NCBI GenBank assembly: GCA_003220265.1
Contig: QHRW01000123.1
Span: forward strand, 55,990 to 119,989
Source: Candidatus Rokuibacteriota bacterium
Lineage (GTDB): Bacteria; Methylomirabilota; Methylomirabilia; Rokubacteriales; CSP1-6
DNA length: 64,000 bases
Reading direction: 5' to 3'
Positions 1 to 8,359 of the stretch are shown in pieces. The notes under the pieces were generated by a model. It saw nothing but the letters and a program-made list of their open reading frames with translations. It had not been told where the DNA came from and searched no databases. Numbering within the stretch: position 1 is the stretch's first letter; each line of letters opens with the position of its first letter. A program made the position numbers and the translations under genes.

Positions 1-105
1 CTGCAGCAGCCCGAACTGATCGACGACCTGCGGAACGCCGAGCGCGATCAGGACCATCGCCGCCGTCGTCAGGATGCTGCCCTTCCACCAGCGGCGGCCG
101 CTCAC
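1..105 (-). CDS. LivM/UrtC-type permease, 5' end only
   Basis: The gene runs off the window edge, so only its first 35 codons are visible. They encode a basic start (VSGRRWWKG) followed by a hydrophobic stretch at about residues 9-30, as expected for the first membrane helix of the second permease of a branched-chain-amino-acid or urea type ABC importer. The GTG start overlaps the TGA stop of the upstream permease gene by 4 bases (GTGA), which points to translational coupling. The assignment rests mainly on its place directly after a LivH/UrtB-type permease and is an inference. Confidence 0.6.
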   Translation of the reverse strand, partial: MSGRRWWKGSILTTAAMVLIALGVPQVVDQFGLLQ

Positions 106-968
106 AGACTGCCCCGGAAGAGCTTGCCGGTGATGCCATGCGGCAAGGCGCGCAGCAGGAGGATGGCCGCGGCCAGCAGTCCGGCCTCGCCGATGACGGG
201 CGTCGTGAAGTACGTGAGGAGCTGATTGATGGAGCCGAAGAGGCTGGACGCCGCCGCCGTCCCCGCCAGGATCGCCGTGCCGCCGCTGATGACGGTGATG
301 AACGCCTTGGCCACGTAGGCCGCGCCCACCGTGGGCAGCACGCCGGAGATCGGCGCCAGGAGGCCGCCGGCCAGGCCGGTGAGGGCGGCGCCGACGCCGA
401 ACGTCGTCGCGTACACGCGCGGCGGGCTCACCCCGAGCGCGGCGGCCATGTTCGGGTTCTCCATCGTGCCCCGCGCGATGAGGCCCAGGCGCGTCCGCCG
501 CAGCGCGACGAAGATGACCGCCAGGATGGCCGCGGCGATGCCGATGAGGACGAGGCGATAGAGGCTGATGGTGTACCGCCCGACGCCGAGGCTCCCCAGC
601 GGCGCGCCGATGCCCGCCACCGTGTTGCCGAAGATCGTCGTGACGATCCCGATGAAGAACAAGCTCAGGCCCCAGGTGGCGAGCAGCGTGTCGATCATCC
701 GGCCATAGAGCACGCGAATGATCAGTCGCTCGGCGATCACGCCGATGACGCCGACGACGAGCGGCGCCACCAGCAGCATGGCCACCCAGATGTTGACGCC
801 ATGATTGGTGGCCACGATGGCGGCGTAGCCGCCCAGCATGAGGAACTCGCCGTGGGCCAGGTTGATGACGCGCATCATCCCGAAGATGATGGCGAGCCCG
901 ACGCTGATGAGCACGAGAGTGGCGACGCCGTTCAGGATTTCGAACGTCAGAACGGCCGCGAGGTCCAT
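102..968 (-). CDS. ABC transporter inner-membrane permease, LivH/UrtB family
   Basis: This 288-residue protein is almost entirely hydrophobic, with about eight predicted membrane helices. It carries the LivH/UrtB hallmark NLAHGEF at residues 36-42, just after the first helix. The family forms half of the membrane channel of importers for branched-chain amino acids, urea or short amides. I chose the ATG at 968 because the reading frame upstream is low-complexity and a sigma70-like promoter (TTGCCT, 17 bases, TATAGT) ends only about 10 bases before it. The mRNA may therefore be leaderless. It diverges from the UrtA-like binding protein and is coupled to the next permease, so the substrate is probably urea or an amide. 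That substrate is an inference from context. Confidence 0.85.
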   Translation of the reverse strand: MDLAAVLTFEILNGVATLVLISVGLAIIFGMMRVINLAHGEFLMLGGYAAIVATNHGVNIWVAMLLVAPLVVGVIGVIAERLIIRVLYGRMIDTLLATWGLSLFFIGIVTTIFGNTVAGIGAPLGSLGVGRYTISLYRLVLIGIAAAILAVIFVALRRTRLGLIARGTMENPNMAAALGVSPPRVYATTFGVGAALTGLAGGLLAPISGVLPTVGAAYVAKAFITVISGGTAILAGTAAASSLFGSINQLLTYFTTPVIGEAGLLAAAILLLRALPHGITGKLFRGSL

Positions 969-977
969 CGCGCGCGC

Positions 978-1006
978 ACTATAGACCCGCCGCGCACACC
1001 AGGCAA
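978..1006 (-). promoter_or_regulatory. Sigma70-like promoter for the livH/livM pair
   Basis: On the minus strand TTGCCT (-35, 1006-1001) is separated by 17 bases from TATAGT (-10, 983-978). The predicted start of transcription is near 971, only about 3 bases from the ATG at 968, so the transcript would be essentially leaderless. It lies back to back with the promoter of the binding-protein gene. Confidence 0.5.
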
Positions 1007-1016
1007 GGCACGGTGG

Positions 1017-1046
1017 TTGACACTCCGAATTGGGCGGGACTAGACT
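1017..1046 (+). promoter_or_regulatory. Sigma70-like promoter for the UrtA-like gene
   Basis: A consensus -35 TTGACA at 1017-1022 is followed after 18 bases by TAGACT at 1041-1046. Transcription would begin near 1053, about 48 bases before the ATG at 1101. This argues against the earlier in-frame ATG at 1059 as the start. Confidence 0.55.
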
Positions 1047-1100
1047 CGGGCTCTCGCGATGCGAGCGTGCGATTTCCAAACCCCTCGCCCGGAGGTACTG

Positions 1101-2345
1101 ATGCGGGCCGACCGTCGGAGATTCCTCAAGGCAGCTGGCGCGGGTCTCGGCGCAGTGTCCCTCGCCCCCACCATCGTGCGCGACGCGTTCGCGCAGGCCA
1201 ACGTCATCAAGGTGGCGGCGATCCACGACCTCTCGGGAGGCCTCGACATCTACGGGCGGCCGATGGTCGACTGCCTCAACTACGCCGTCGAGGAGATCAA
1301 CGGCGCCGGCGGGCTGCTGGGACGTCAGATCAAGCTCATCAGCTACGACGCCCAGTCCAACATCCAGCTCTACACGCAGTTCGCCACCGAAGCCGCCACC
1401 AAGGAGCGGGTGGCGGTCGTCCACGCCGGCATCACGTCGGCCTCGCGCGAGGCCATCCGGCCCGTGCTCAAGCGCTTCAACACGCTCTACTTCTACAACA
1501 CCCAGTACGAGGGCGGCGTGTGCGACCGCAACTGCTTCTGCACCGGGTCGACGCCGGCCCAGAACGTGGATAAGCTGGTCCCCTTCACGCTGAAGAGGTT
1601 CGGCAAGAAGGTGTACACGGTCGCCGCCGACTACAACTACGGCCAGATCACCGCCAAGTGGGTCAAGAAGTTCACCCAGGAGCACGGCGGCGAGGTGCTG
1701 GCGACGGACTACTTCCCCCTCGAGGTGAGCGACTTCGGCCCCGCCATCACCAAGATCCAGGCCGCCAAGCCGGACTTCGTGATGTCGGCGCTGGTGGGCG
1801 GCAACCACATCTCGTTCTACCGGCAGTGGGCGGCGTCGGGCATGAACAAGACCACGCCGGTGGCCTCGACGACGTTCGGCAACGGGCTCGAGCACCAGGT
1901 GACGACGCCGGAGGAGCACAAGGGCTACATCGGCTCGCAGAGCTACTACCAGGAGCTCACCACCGAGGCGAACCAGGCGTTCCTCAAGAAGTTCCTGCCG
2001 AAGTACGGCGGAACGACGAAGTACGTGACGCCGCTGGCCATCCAGTCGTATCACGGCCTGCACCTGTGGGCCTCCGCGGTGAAGAAGGCCAACAGCATCG
2101 ACCGCATGAAGGTGATCGAGGCGCTGGAGGCCAATCACACGTTCAGCGGCCCGGCCGGCAAGACGGCCATCGATCCCAAGACGCATCACTGCAGCCTCGA
2201 CGTCTACATCGCCGAGGCGCAGAACCGGGCGTTCAAGGTCCTCGAGAGCTATCCGCAGCAGCCGCCGGCCGACACCGCCGCCGTCTGCGACCTCAAGAAG
2301 AATCCGAACGAGAACCAGCAGTACGTCATCGACGTCAAGACATGA
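1101..2345 (+). CDS. UrtA-like periplasmic binding protein of a urea/short-amide ABC importer
   Basis: The 414-residue protein begins with a twin-arginine-like signal (RRRFLKAAG, residues 5-13) and a likely cleavage site near AFA-QA at residue 31. The mature part is a type 1 periplasmic binding fold of the UrtA/AmiC/FmdD branch, with the family-typical segment FYNTQYEGGVCDRNCFC at residues 131-147 and the stretch AADYNYGQITAKW. C141, C145 and C147 are crowded together. The start at 1101 has a GGAGG ribosome site 5 bases upstream. It lies 25 bases before an amidase gene and diverges from its presumed permeases. Uptake of an amide or urea followed by hydrolysis is therefore likely. The exact ligand cannot be read from the sequence. 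Confidence 0.85.
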   Translation: MRADRRRFLKAAGAGLGAVSLAPTIVRDAFAQANVIKVAAIHDLSGGLDIYGRPMVDCLNYAVEEINGAGGLLGRQIKLISYDAQSNIQLYTQFATEAATKERVAVVHAGITSASREAIRPVLKRFNTLYFYNTQYEGGVCDRNCFCTGSTPAQNVDKLVPFTLKRFGKKVYTVAADYNYGQITAKWVKKFTQEHGGEVLATDYFPLEVSDFGPAITKIQAAKPDFVMSALVGGNHISFYRQWAASGMNKTTPVASTTFGNGLEHQVTTPEEHKGYIGSQSYYQELTTEANQAFLKKFLPKYGGTTKYVTPLAIQSYHGLHLWASAVKKANSIDRMKVIEALEANHTFSGPAGKTAIDPKTHHCSLDVYIAEAQNRAFKVLESYPQQPPADTAAVCDLKKNPNENQQYVIDVKT

Positions 2346-2370
2346 AGGCGTAACAGCGAAGGAGGTTCCC

Positions 2371-3894
2371 GTGGCCAGCGCAAAGCTTCCCACTCCGGAC
2401 GAGCTCAAGGCTGTCGGCCGGCAACTCGGCATGACCCTGTCCGACGCCGACGTCGCGTTCTTCCTCGAGACGATGGCCGGCAACGTCGCCGCGTATCACG
2501 CCGTCGAGGCCATGGCCGATCCGATGCCGCCGGTCAAGTATCCGCGGACACCGGGCTATCGCCCCCAGGGCGCCGAGAACAAGTACAACGCCTGGTACTA
2601 CAAGAGCGAGGTGAAGGGCGCGCCCTCCGGCAAGCTCGCCGGCAAGCGGATCGCCCTCAAGGACAACGTGTGCCTGGCCGGCGTGCCGATGATGAACGGC
2701 GCCTCGTCGCTGGAGGGCTACGTGCCCGACGTCGACGCCACCATCGTCACGCGCATCCTGGACGCAGGCGGCACCATCCTCGGCAAGGTCCACTGCGAGT
2801 ACTTCTGCTTCTCGGGCGGCAGCCACACCAGCGCAGCGGGGCCTGTCCAGAATCCGCGGAAGACGGGGTACTCGGCGGGCGGGTCGTCGTCCGGCAGCGC
2901 CGCCGTCGTGGCGGCCGGCGACGTCGACATGGCGATCGGTGGCGACCAGGGCGGATCGATCCGCATTCCCGCCGCGTACTGCGGCGTCTACGGGCTGAAG
3001 CCCACGCACGGGCTCGTCCCGTACACCGGCGTCTTTCCCATCGAGAACACCCTCGATCACACCGGGCCGATGACGGCGACCGTCGCCGACAACGCGCTGC
3101 TGCTGGAGGTGCTGGCCGGGCCCGACGGGCTCGATCCGCGCCAGGTCGACGTGAAGACGGCGGCGTACACGAACGCCCTCACCGGCGACGTGCGCGGCAT
3201 GAAGATCGCCGTCGTGAAGGAAGGCTTCGGCCATCCGAACTCGGAGGCCGACGTCGACGCGCTCGTCCGCAAGGGCGCCGCCATCTTGCGCCAGCTCGGC
3301 GCCCAGGTCGACGAGGTGTCGATCCCGCTGCACCTGGCCGGCGCCGCCATCTGGACGCCCATCGCCGTCGAGGGGGCGACGTGGCAGATGATGAACGGCA
3401 ACGGCTTCGGCTTCAACTGGAAGGGGCTGTACGTCACGAGCCTCATCGACGCGCACTCGGCGTGGCGCCAGCGCTCCGACGAGTTCTCGGACACGCTGAA
3501 GACGACGATCCTCTTCGGGCAGTACGCGCTGAACAAGTATCGCGGCCACTACTACGCCAAGTCGCAGAACCTCGGCCGCGTCCTGCGGGCCGCCTACGAC
3601 GCGGTGCTGAAGGAGTACGACCTGCTGCTGATGCCGACGCTGCCGCTCAAGGCCACGCCAATCCCCAAGCCGGGCGGGCCGCGCATGGAGATCATCCAGC
3701 GGGCGTTCGAGATGCTACCGAACACCGCGCCCATCGACGTGACCGGCCATCCCTCGATGAGCGTGCCGTGCGGCCTCAGCGACGGGCTGCCGGCCGGGAT
3801 GATGCTGACGGCGAAGCACTTCGACGAGGTGGCGATCTACCGGGCGGCCTCGGCGTTCGAGAAGGCGGGCGACTGGCGGGGCCTTCGTCCCTAG
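2371..3894 (+). CDS. Amidase signature family amidase, nitrile-hydratase-associated type
   Basis: This 507-residue enzyme hydrolyses carboxamides to acid and ammonia. The amidase-signature triad is visible as K97 (ALKDN), cis-S172 in GGSSSGS and nucleophile S196 in GGDQGGSIRIP. The overall length and motifs such as VPMMNG, CFSGGS and FDVTGHPS resemble the Rhodococcus amidases that sit next to nitrile hydratases, rather than GatA. The GTG start is preceded by AAGGAGG 5 bases upstream. The gene follows the UrtA-like binding protein and likely shares its transcript. No nitrile hydratase is present in the window. Its stop codon shares the palindrome CTAG with the stop of the convergent hydrolase gene. 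Confidence 0.9.
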   Translation: MASAKLPTPDELKAVGRQLGMTLSDADVAFFLETMAGNVAAYHAVEAMADPMPPVKYPRTPGYRPQGAENKYNAWYYKSEVKGAPSGKLAGKRIALKDNVCLAGVPMMNGASSLEGYVPDVDATIVTRILDAGGTILGKVHCEYFCFSGGSHTSAAGPVQNPRKTGYSAGGSSSGSAAVVAAGDVDMAIGGDQGGSIRIPAAYCGVYGLKPTHGLVPYTGVFPIENTLDHTGPMTATVADNALLLEVLAGPDGLDPRQVDVKTAAYTNALTGDVRGMKIAVVKEGFGHPNSEADVDALVRKGAAILRQLGAQVDEVSIPLHLAGAAIWTPIAVEGATWQMMNGNGFGFNWKGLYVTSLIDAHSAWRQRSDEFSDTLKTTILFGQYALNKYRGHYYAKSQNLGRVLRAAYDAVLKEYDLLLMPTLPLKATPIPKPGGPRMEIIQRAFEMLPNTAPIDVTGHPSMSVPCGLSDGLPAGMMLTAKHFDEVAIYRAASAFEKAGDWRGLRP

Positions 3895-4496
3895 CCGATG
3901 ATCTCGGCCGCCGTCGACACCCAGCCGAACTTCAGCGCGAAATTCTTGAGGACGGCGGCGTGCAGGTCCGGCATGTAGGACGAGACCGCGTCGGCGACGA
4001 TGGTCGTGCGATAGCCGCGCTTGAAGCTTTCGCGCGCCGTCTCCTCGACGCAGATCTGGGTGACGGTGCCCGTCACCAGCACCGATTCGACGTGGCGAGC
4101 CTTCAGCAGATCGTCGAGATTGGTGTTGTGGAAGGCCCCGTAGCCGAACTTGTCGACGATCGGATCCCCCGGCTCCGGGTAGATCTCGTCGATGATGTCC
4201 GAGCAGTCGAGCTCCTTGCCGACGTCCTCGTAGTGGCGCAGAAAGCCCTTCCAGCAGCAGCACACCGGGGGCGCGAGGACCGGCGACCATTCCCAGACCA
4301 GCGTCCGCTCGGGCCCCGCCACGAACTTCGTGTAGATCACCGGGATGCCGCGCTCGCGACAGGCGGCGAGCAGCCGCTGGTGCACCGGGATCGTGGGCCG
4401 TGATTCGGGGACTTCCAGCGGGGCCCCGACCCGGACGAAGTCGTTCTGCATGTCCACGATCACCAGCGCGGGGTGAGCCAGGCGGTCGAGCGTCAT
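3891..4496 (-). CDS. Isochorismatase-family cysteine hydrolase
   Basis: The 201-residue protein carries the nicotinamidase/isochorismatase catalytic triad: D15 in VDMQNDF, K116 in VDKFGYGAF and C149 in TQICVEETARES. With a Cys nucleophile the family usually hydrolyses amides or ureido compounds (nicotinamide, maleamate, N-carbamoyl compounds) rather than isochorismate. An unusual CCC run occurs at residues 79-81. It reads on the minus strand just after the SDR gene, with a 6-base gap, so the two are probably co-transcribed. It is convergent with the amidase, and both stop codons lie within the same four bases CTAG. The substrate is unknown; an amide fits the neighbourhood. Confidence 0.85.
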   Translation of the reverse strand: MTLDRLAHPALVIVDMQNDFVRVGAPLEVPESRPTIPVHQRLLAACRERGIPVIYTKFVAGPERTLVWEWSPVLAPPVCCCWKGFLRHYEDVGKELDCSDIIDEIYPEPGDPIVDKFGYGAFHNTNLDDLLKARHVESVLVTGTVTQICVEETARESFKRGYRTTIVADAVSSYMPDLHAAVLKNFALKFGWVSTAAEIIG

Positions 4497-4502
4497 CAGC
4501 TG

Positions 4503-5294
4503 TCAGTCTCCCATCACGAGGCCGCCATCGATCTTGATGGCCTGGCCCGTCATGTAGTCGGAGTCCGGCCCGGCCAGGAACGCCACCACGCCGGCGACGT
4601 CGTCGGCCTTTTCCGGCCGCCCCAGCGGGATGCCGGCGATGCGGCGCTTCCACGCTTCCTTCGGCGGCAGGTTGTGGAGGGCGGCCAGCTCCTGGTCGAG
4701 CTGCTCCCACATCGCGGTGTCCACGGCGCCGGGGCAGACGCAGTTGGACGTGATGCGATCCCCGGCAAACGCCTGCGCGGCCGAGCGCGTGAGGCTGATG
4801 ACGCCGGCCTTGGACGCCGAGTACGGCGTGGTGAGGTGGTTGCCGCCGCGATAGCCGGCGATCGACGCGGTCTGGATCAGCTTGCCGCGCAGCTCGGAGC
4901 CCGCCATCGGCGACTGGGCCTTCATGGCTCGCGCCACCGCCTGGAGCACGAAGAACACCGCGCGCAGGTTCACCGCGAGCACGCGGTCCCACTCGGCCTC
5001 CGTCACGTCGAGGATCGGCTGCACGCGGATGACCCCCGCGTTGTTGAACAGGACGTCGATGCGGCCGAAGCGGCGCTGCGTCTCCTCCACCATGCGCGCG
5101 ATGTCGACGGCGCGCGTGACGTCGGCCTGGATGGCCAGGCCCTTCAGCTCGGCCGCGAGCTTCTCGACGCCGGCCTTGTCGAGATCGGCGAGGGCGAGAC
5201 GGGCGCCGTCGGCGGCCAGGCGGCGCGCGGTGGCGGCGCCGATGCCGCGGGCGGCGCCGGTGATCAGGACCACGCGATCGTCGAGGGTGGCCAT
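4503..5294 (-). CDS. Short-chain dehydrogenase/reductase
   Basis: This 263-residue protein is a classical SDR oxidoreductase of the usual length. The cofactor motif TGAARGIG is at residues 12-19, NNAG at 84-87, and the catalytic residues are S144, Y158 and K162 (YSASK). D37 in LADLDK follows the second beta strand and favours NAD over NADP. It starts 3 bases after the stop of the upstream LLM oxidoreductase gene and is followed 6 bases later by the isochorismatase-like hydrolase, giving a three-gene minus-strand operon. Family membership is firm, but the substrate is not identifiable. A role in secondary-alcohol oxidation in the local catabolic pathway is an inference. Confidence 0.88.
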   Translation of the reverse strand: MATLDDRVVLITGAARGIGAATARRLAADGARLALADLDKAGVEKLAAELKGLAIQADVTRAVDIARMVEETQRRFGRIDVLFNNAGVIRVQPILDVTEAEWDRVLAVNLRAVFFVLQAVARAMKAQSPMAGSELRGKLIQTASIAGYRGGNHLTTPYSASKAGVISLTRSAAQAFAGDRITSNCVCPGAVDTAMWEQLDQELAALHNLPPKEAWKRRIAGIPLGRPEKADDVAGVVAFLAGPDSDYMTGQAIKIDGGLVMGD

Positions 5295-5297
5295 GGC

Positions 5298-6233
5298 TCA
5301 GCGGAACGCCGGCGCGATCTCGTTGATGAAGCGGTCGAGATCGCGGCGCAGCTCGGGCAACGGACGGAACATGGAGGGGATGAACAGCGTGTCGGCCCCG
5401 GCCGCCTTCAGTTGGCGGAGCGTCTCGCGGATCTGGTCGGGCGTGCCGGCCAGGCAGGTGTCGCGCGCGTCGGCCGCGTGGCGGCCCATGCGCGTCTCGA
5501 TCGTCCTGGCGAGGGCGTCGACGTCTTCCTTCTTGTCGGTGATGTGCAGCGCCATGTTCACCGAGCGCCTGATCGACTTGGGATCACGCTTCACCGCCGC
5601 GCAGTGGCCGTCGAGGATCTTGCCCTTGCGCGAGAGCACCTGCGGGCCGCCCCAGACGTTCCAGTGGTCGGCGTGCTTGGCAACGATCTTGAGCGTGACC
5701 TTCTCGCCGCCGCCGCCGATCATCAGCTCGGGGTGCGGGCTCTGCACCGGCTTGGGATCGAGCGGCGCGTCGTCGAGCTGGTAGTAGCGGCCCTTGAACG
5801 TGCTGCGCTTGTTCTTCCAGAGCGACGTGATCACCTCGCACGCCTCGTCCAGCCGCTCGAGGCGCTCGCGCATCGTGTAGAAGGGAATGCCGTACGCCTC
5901 GTGCTCGTTCTGCTGCCAGCCGGCGCCGAGGCCGAGCAGGAGCCGGCCGCCGGAGATGATGTCCACCTGCGCGGCCATCTTGGCGACGACGGCGGGATGG
6001 CGGTACGTGTTGCCGAGCACGATCGTGCCCACGCGCATGCGCGGCACCAGCGCGGCCAGCGCGCTGAGCGTGCTCCACGATTCGAGCATGGCGCCCTCTT
6101 TCTCGGGCGTGTTGGGCATGAAGTGGTCGGTCACGCAGGCGACGTCCCAGCCGGTCGCCTCGAGGTGCTTCCAGAGATCGAGGACGCCCGACCACGTCTG
6201 CATGCCCATGCTCGTGAAGATGCCGAAGCGCAT
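5298..6233 (-). CDS. LLM-class F420/flavin-dependent oxidoreductase
   Basis: The 311-residue protein is a luciferase-like monooxygenase TIM barrel. It has the family features MRFGIFTSMG at the start, the CVTDHFMP segment, RMRVGTIVLGN and GRLLLGLGAGWQ. The F420-dependent subgroup is the closest visual match, although FMN use cannot be excluded. I chose the ATG at 6233 over longer in-frame options because AAGGAGA lies 7 bases upstream on the minus strand. It is the first gene of the LLM, SDR and isochorismatase operon and diverges from a second LLM gene across 89 bases. Such enzymes oxidise or reduce a wide range of small organic compounds. The substrate is unknown. Confidence 0.85.
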   Translation of the reverse strand: MRFGIFTSMGMQTWSGVLDLWKHLEATGWDVACVTDHFMPNTPEKEGAMLESWSTLSALAALVPRMRVGTIVLGNTYRHPAVVAKMAAQVDIISGGRLLLGLGAGWQQNEHEAYGIPFYTMRERLERLDEACEVITSLWKNKRSTFKGRYYQLDDAPLDPKPVQSPHPELMIGGGGEKVTLKIVAKHADHWNVWGGPQVLSRKGKILDGHCAAVKRDPKSIRRSVNMALHITDKKEDVDALARTIETRMGRHAADARDTCLAGTPDQIRETLRQLKAAGADTLFIPSMFRPLPELRRDLDRFINEIAPAFR

Positions 6234-6322
6234 GATGACTCTCCTTTTCGCCCGACAGCATACCCGCACACCGCTGGCCTTGCCCGCGATCTTGGCGTAC
6301 TGTCCCCCGGCGTGAGGACGCC

Positions 6323-7162
6323 ATGACACGCTTCGGTATCGCGCTACCCTCCGGCGGCCCCGGCGCCGGTCCCATCACCGCCACCACGCTGGCCGACGCC
6401 GCGCGCGCCATCGAGGCCGCCGGCTTCAGCAGCGCGTGGGCCTTCGACTCCATCGGCCGCGGCTGGCTGCACGCCGATCCGCTCACCGCGCTCGCCGTCG
6501 CCGCCAGCGTGACGCGCGGCCTCGAGCTGGGCACCGGCGTGCTCCAGGTGCCGCTGCGCAACCCGGTTGAGCTGGCCCAGCGGGTGCTGACGACCCATCT
6601 CGTCGCCGGCGGACGCCTGCTGCTGGGCGTCGGCGCCGGCTCCACGGCGACCGACTTCGCGGCGCTCGGCCTGGACTTCGCCGCGCGCTTCCGGCGTCTG
6701 GACGAGTCGCTCGGCGTGATGCGCCGGCTCTGGAAGGGCGAGCGGGTCAACGGCGCCTCGCTCGAGCCCGTGTGGCCGGCGGCGCTTGGCGGCCCGCCGG
6801 TGCTGATCGGCTCCTGGGCCGGCTCGAAGTGGATCGTGCGGGCCGCGCAGGAGTTCGACGGCTGGGTGGGCTCGGGCGCGCGCTCGAGCTGGCGGGCCCT
6901 GCGCGAGGGCATCGCGCGCTTCCGCGATCTCGGGGGCCGCCGCGCCATCGTCACCAACGTCCGCGTCGACCTGGACGCGGCGACGCCGAGCCCCGACGGG
7001 CCCGACGATCCGTACGACCTGCGCTGCCCGCGGCCCATCGCGCAGGCGCGCCTGCAGCAGCTCCTCGCGCTTGGCTTCGACGACATCGTGCTCGTCCCGC
7101 GGCGCCACGACGCCGGGCACCTGAAGGAGCTGCGCGATTTCATCCACCACGCGAGCGTGTAG
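6323..7162 (+). CDS. LLM-class flavin-dependent oxidoreductase
   Basis: This 279-residue protein is a second luciferase-like monooxygenase of the bacterial LLM superfamily. It shows FGIALPSGG at the start, the ELGTGVLQVPLRNPVELAQ strand-helix unit and RLLLGVGAGST, and ends in a typical short helix (HLKELRDFIHH). It is shorter than the divergent paralogue and is clearly a different subfamily. It opens a plus-strand run with a cupin, an enoyl-CoA hydratase and a VOC protein, with gaps of 15, 10 and 5 bases. A shared function in ring or side-chain oxidation is likely, but no substrate can be named from sequence. Confidence 0.83.
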   Translation: MTRFGIALPSGGPGAGPITATTLADAARAIEAAGFSSAWAFDSIGRGWLHADPLTALAVAASVTRGLELGTGVLQVPLRNPVELAQRVLTTHLVAGGRLLLGVGAGSTATDFAALGLDFAARFRRLDESLGVMRRLWKGERVNGASLEPVWPAALGGPPVLIGSWAGSKWIVRAAQEFDGWVGSGARSSWRALREGIARFRDLGGRRAIVTNVRVDLDAATPSPDGPDDPYDLRCPRPIAQARLQQLLALGFDDIVLVPRRHDAGHLKELRDFIHHASV

Positions 7163-7177
7163 CAACGGAGGCCCTTC

Positions 7178-7528
7178 ATGGCCATCATGCGCATCTTCAC
7201 GGGCAAGGACGGCGAGTCGCACTTCGAGGACGTCTACCCGCGCTTCGAGCCGCGCGGCGATCAGTCGGAGACCGCCGAGCTGATCCCCGGCAGCGGCATC
7301 ATCATCCGGCGCTTCGACCCCAAGCGCATGAACCCGTGGCACAACGCGCCGGGCCACTACGTCGTGTTCACGGTCTCGGGCGCGGTCGACATCGAGATCG
7401 GCGACGGCACCGTCAAGCGCCTGGGCCCCGGCGACATCCTGATCGCCGAGGACCTCACGGGCCGGGGCCACATCACGCGCGAGGTGGGGCCGGTCCCGCG
7501 CGTCTCGGTCTTCGTGCCGCTCGGATAG
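7178..7528 (+). CDS. Small single-domain cupin protein
   Basis: The 116-residue protein folds as one conserved beta barrel. The two cupin motifs appear as NPWHNAPGHYVVFTVSGAVD and GPGDILIAEDLTGRGHI, with H49 and H53 in the first and a lone His in the second, so a metal could be held. The start has GGAGG 6 bases upstream. Homologous small cupins act as metal-dependent isomerases, dioxygenase accessories or ligand sensors. It sits between a monooxygenase and an enoyl-CoA hydratase, which suggests a metabolic rather than regulatory role. The function is not known. Confidence 0.75.
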   Translation: MAIMRIFTGKDGESHFEDVYPRFEPRGDQSETAELIPGSGIIIRRFDPKRMNPWHNAPGHYVVFTVSGAVDIEIGDGTVKRLGPGDILIAEDLTGRGHITREVGPVPRVSVFVPLG

Positions 7529-7538
7529 GAGCACGGCG

Positions 7539-8354
7539 ATGACCGCTCCGCTGGTCCTCTACACGACCGACGGCCGCGTCTCCATCGTGACGCTGAACCG
7601 GCCCGACAAGCTCAACGCGATCACGCCCGAGCTCAAGAAGCTGCTGATCGAGCGCTTCCACGAGGCGGACGCCGATCCGGGCACCAGCGTGGTCGTCGTG
7701 CGCGCCGAGGGCCGCAGCTTCAGCGCGGGCTACGACATCGGGCCCAGCCCGGCGCGCGCGGTGCGGCGGGGCAACGCGCTGGCCTGGCACGAGTCCCTCA
7801 CCGACGACGTGCGGCTCGAGATGACGCCGTGGGACATGCGCAAGCCCGTGATCGCCTCCGTGCAGGGGCATTGTCTCGGCGGCGGTTGCGAGATGGTGAT
7901 GATGTGCGACGTCACCGTGGCCGCGGACGACGCGCTCTTCGGCGAGCCGGAGATCCGCTTCTCCAACGTGGGGCCCGCGCTGGTGATGCCGTTCATCGTC
8001 GGCCTCAAGCGCGCCCGCGAGCTGCTCTACATGGGCGACCCCATCGACGCGAAGACGGCACTGGCCTGGGGCATGATCAATCGCGTGGCCCCGCGCGCGG
8101 AGCTGGCGGCGGCGACCATGAAGCTGGCCCGGCGCATGGCGCTGATCTCGCCGGAGTCGCTGATGGCCACGAAGCTGGCCATCAACCGGGGCGCCGACGC
8201 CGCCGGCTTCCGCAACGCGATTCGCGCCGGCCTCGACGTGCTGGCGCCGCTCTATGCGGCGCGCACGGAGGTCGGGATGAAGTTCGACGAGATCCGGGAG
8301 AAGGAAGGCCTCGGCGCCGCCCTCAAGTGGCGGGCCGAGCAATTCAAGGAGTGA
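7539..8354 (+). CDS. Enoyl-CoA hydratase/isomerase family protein
   Basis: This 271-residue crotonase-fold enzyme has the oxyanion-hole segments SFSAGYDIG and HCLGGGCEMVMMCDV. Both hydratase glutamates are present (E118 in GGGCE and E138 in FGEPE), spaced 20 residues as in the rat enzyme. It probably hydrates an enoyl-CoA during degradation of a side chain or ring-cleavage product. The length matches the family. It is 10 bases after the cupin gene and 5 bases before the VOC gene, so it belongs to the same transcript. No acyl-CoA ligase or thiolase is in the window, so the pathway is incomplete here. Confidence 0.88.
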   Translation: MTAPLVLYTTDGRVSIVTLNRPDKLNAITPELKKLLIERFHEADADPGTSVVVVRAEGRSFSAGYDIGPSPARAVRRGNALAWHESLTDDVRLEMTPWDMRKPVIASVQGHCLGGGCEMVMMCDVTVAADDALFGEPEIRFSNVGPALVMPFIVGLKRARELLYMGDPIDAKTALAWGMINRVAPRAELAAATMKLARRMALISPESLMATKLAINRGADAAGFRNAIRAGLDVLAPLYAARTEVGMKFDEIREKEGLGAALKWRAEQFKE

Positions 8355-8359
8355 CGACG

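Noticed and set aside
1059..1100. Upstream ATG extending the UrtA-like protein by 14 residues
   Set aside because: It lies only about 6 bases after the predicted transcription start and lacks a ribosome site, while the ATG at 1101 has GGAGG and gives a clean export signal.
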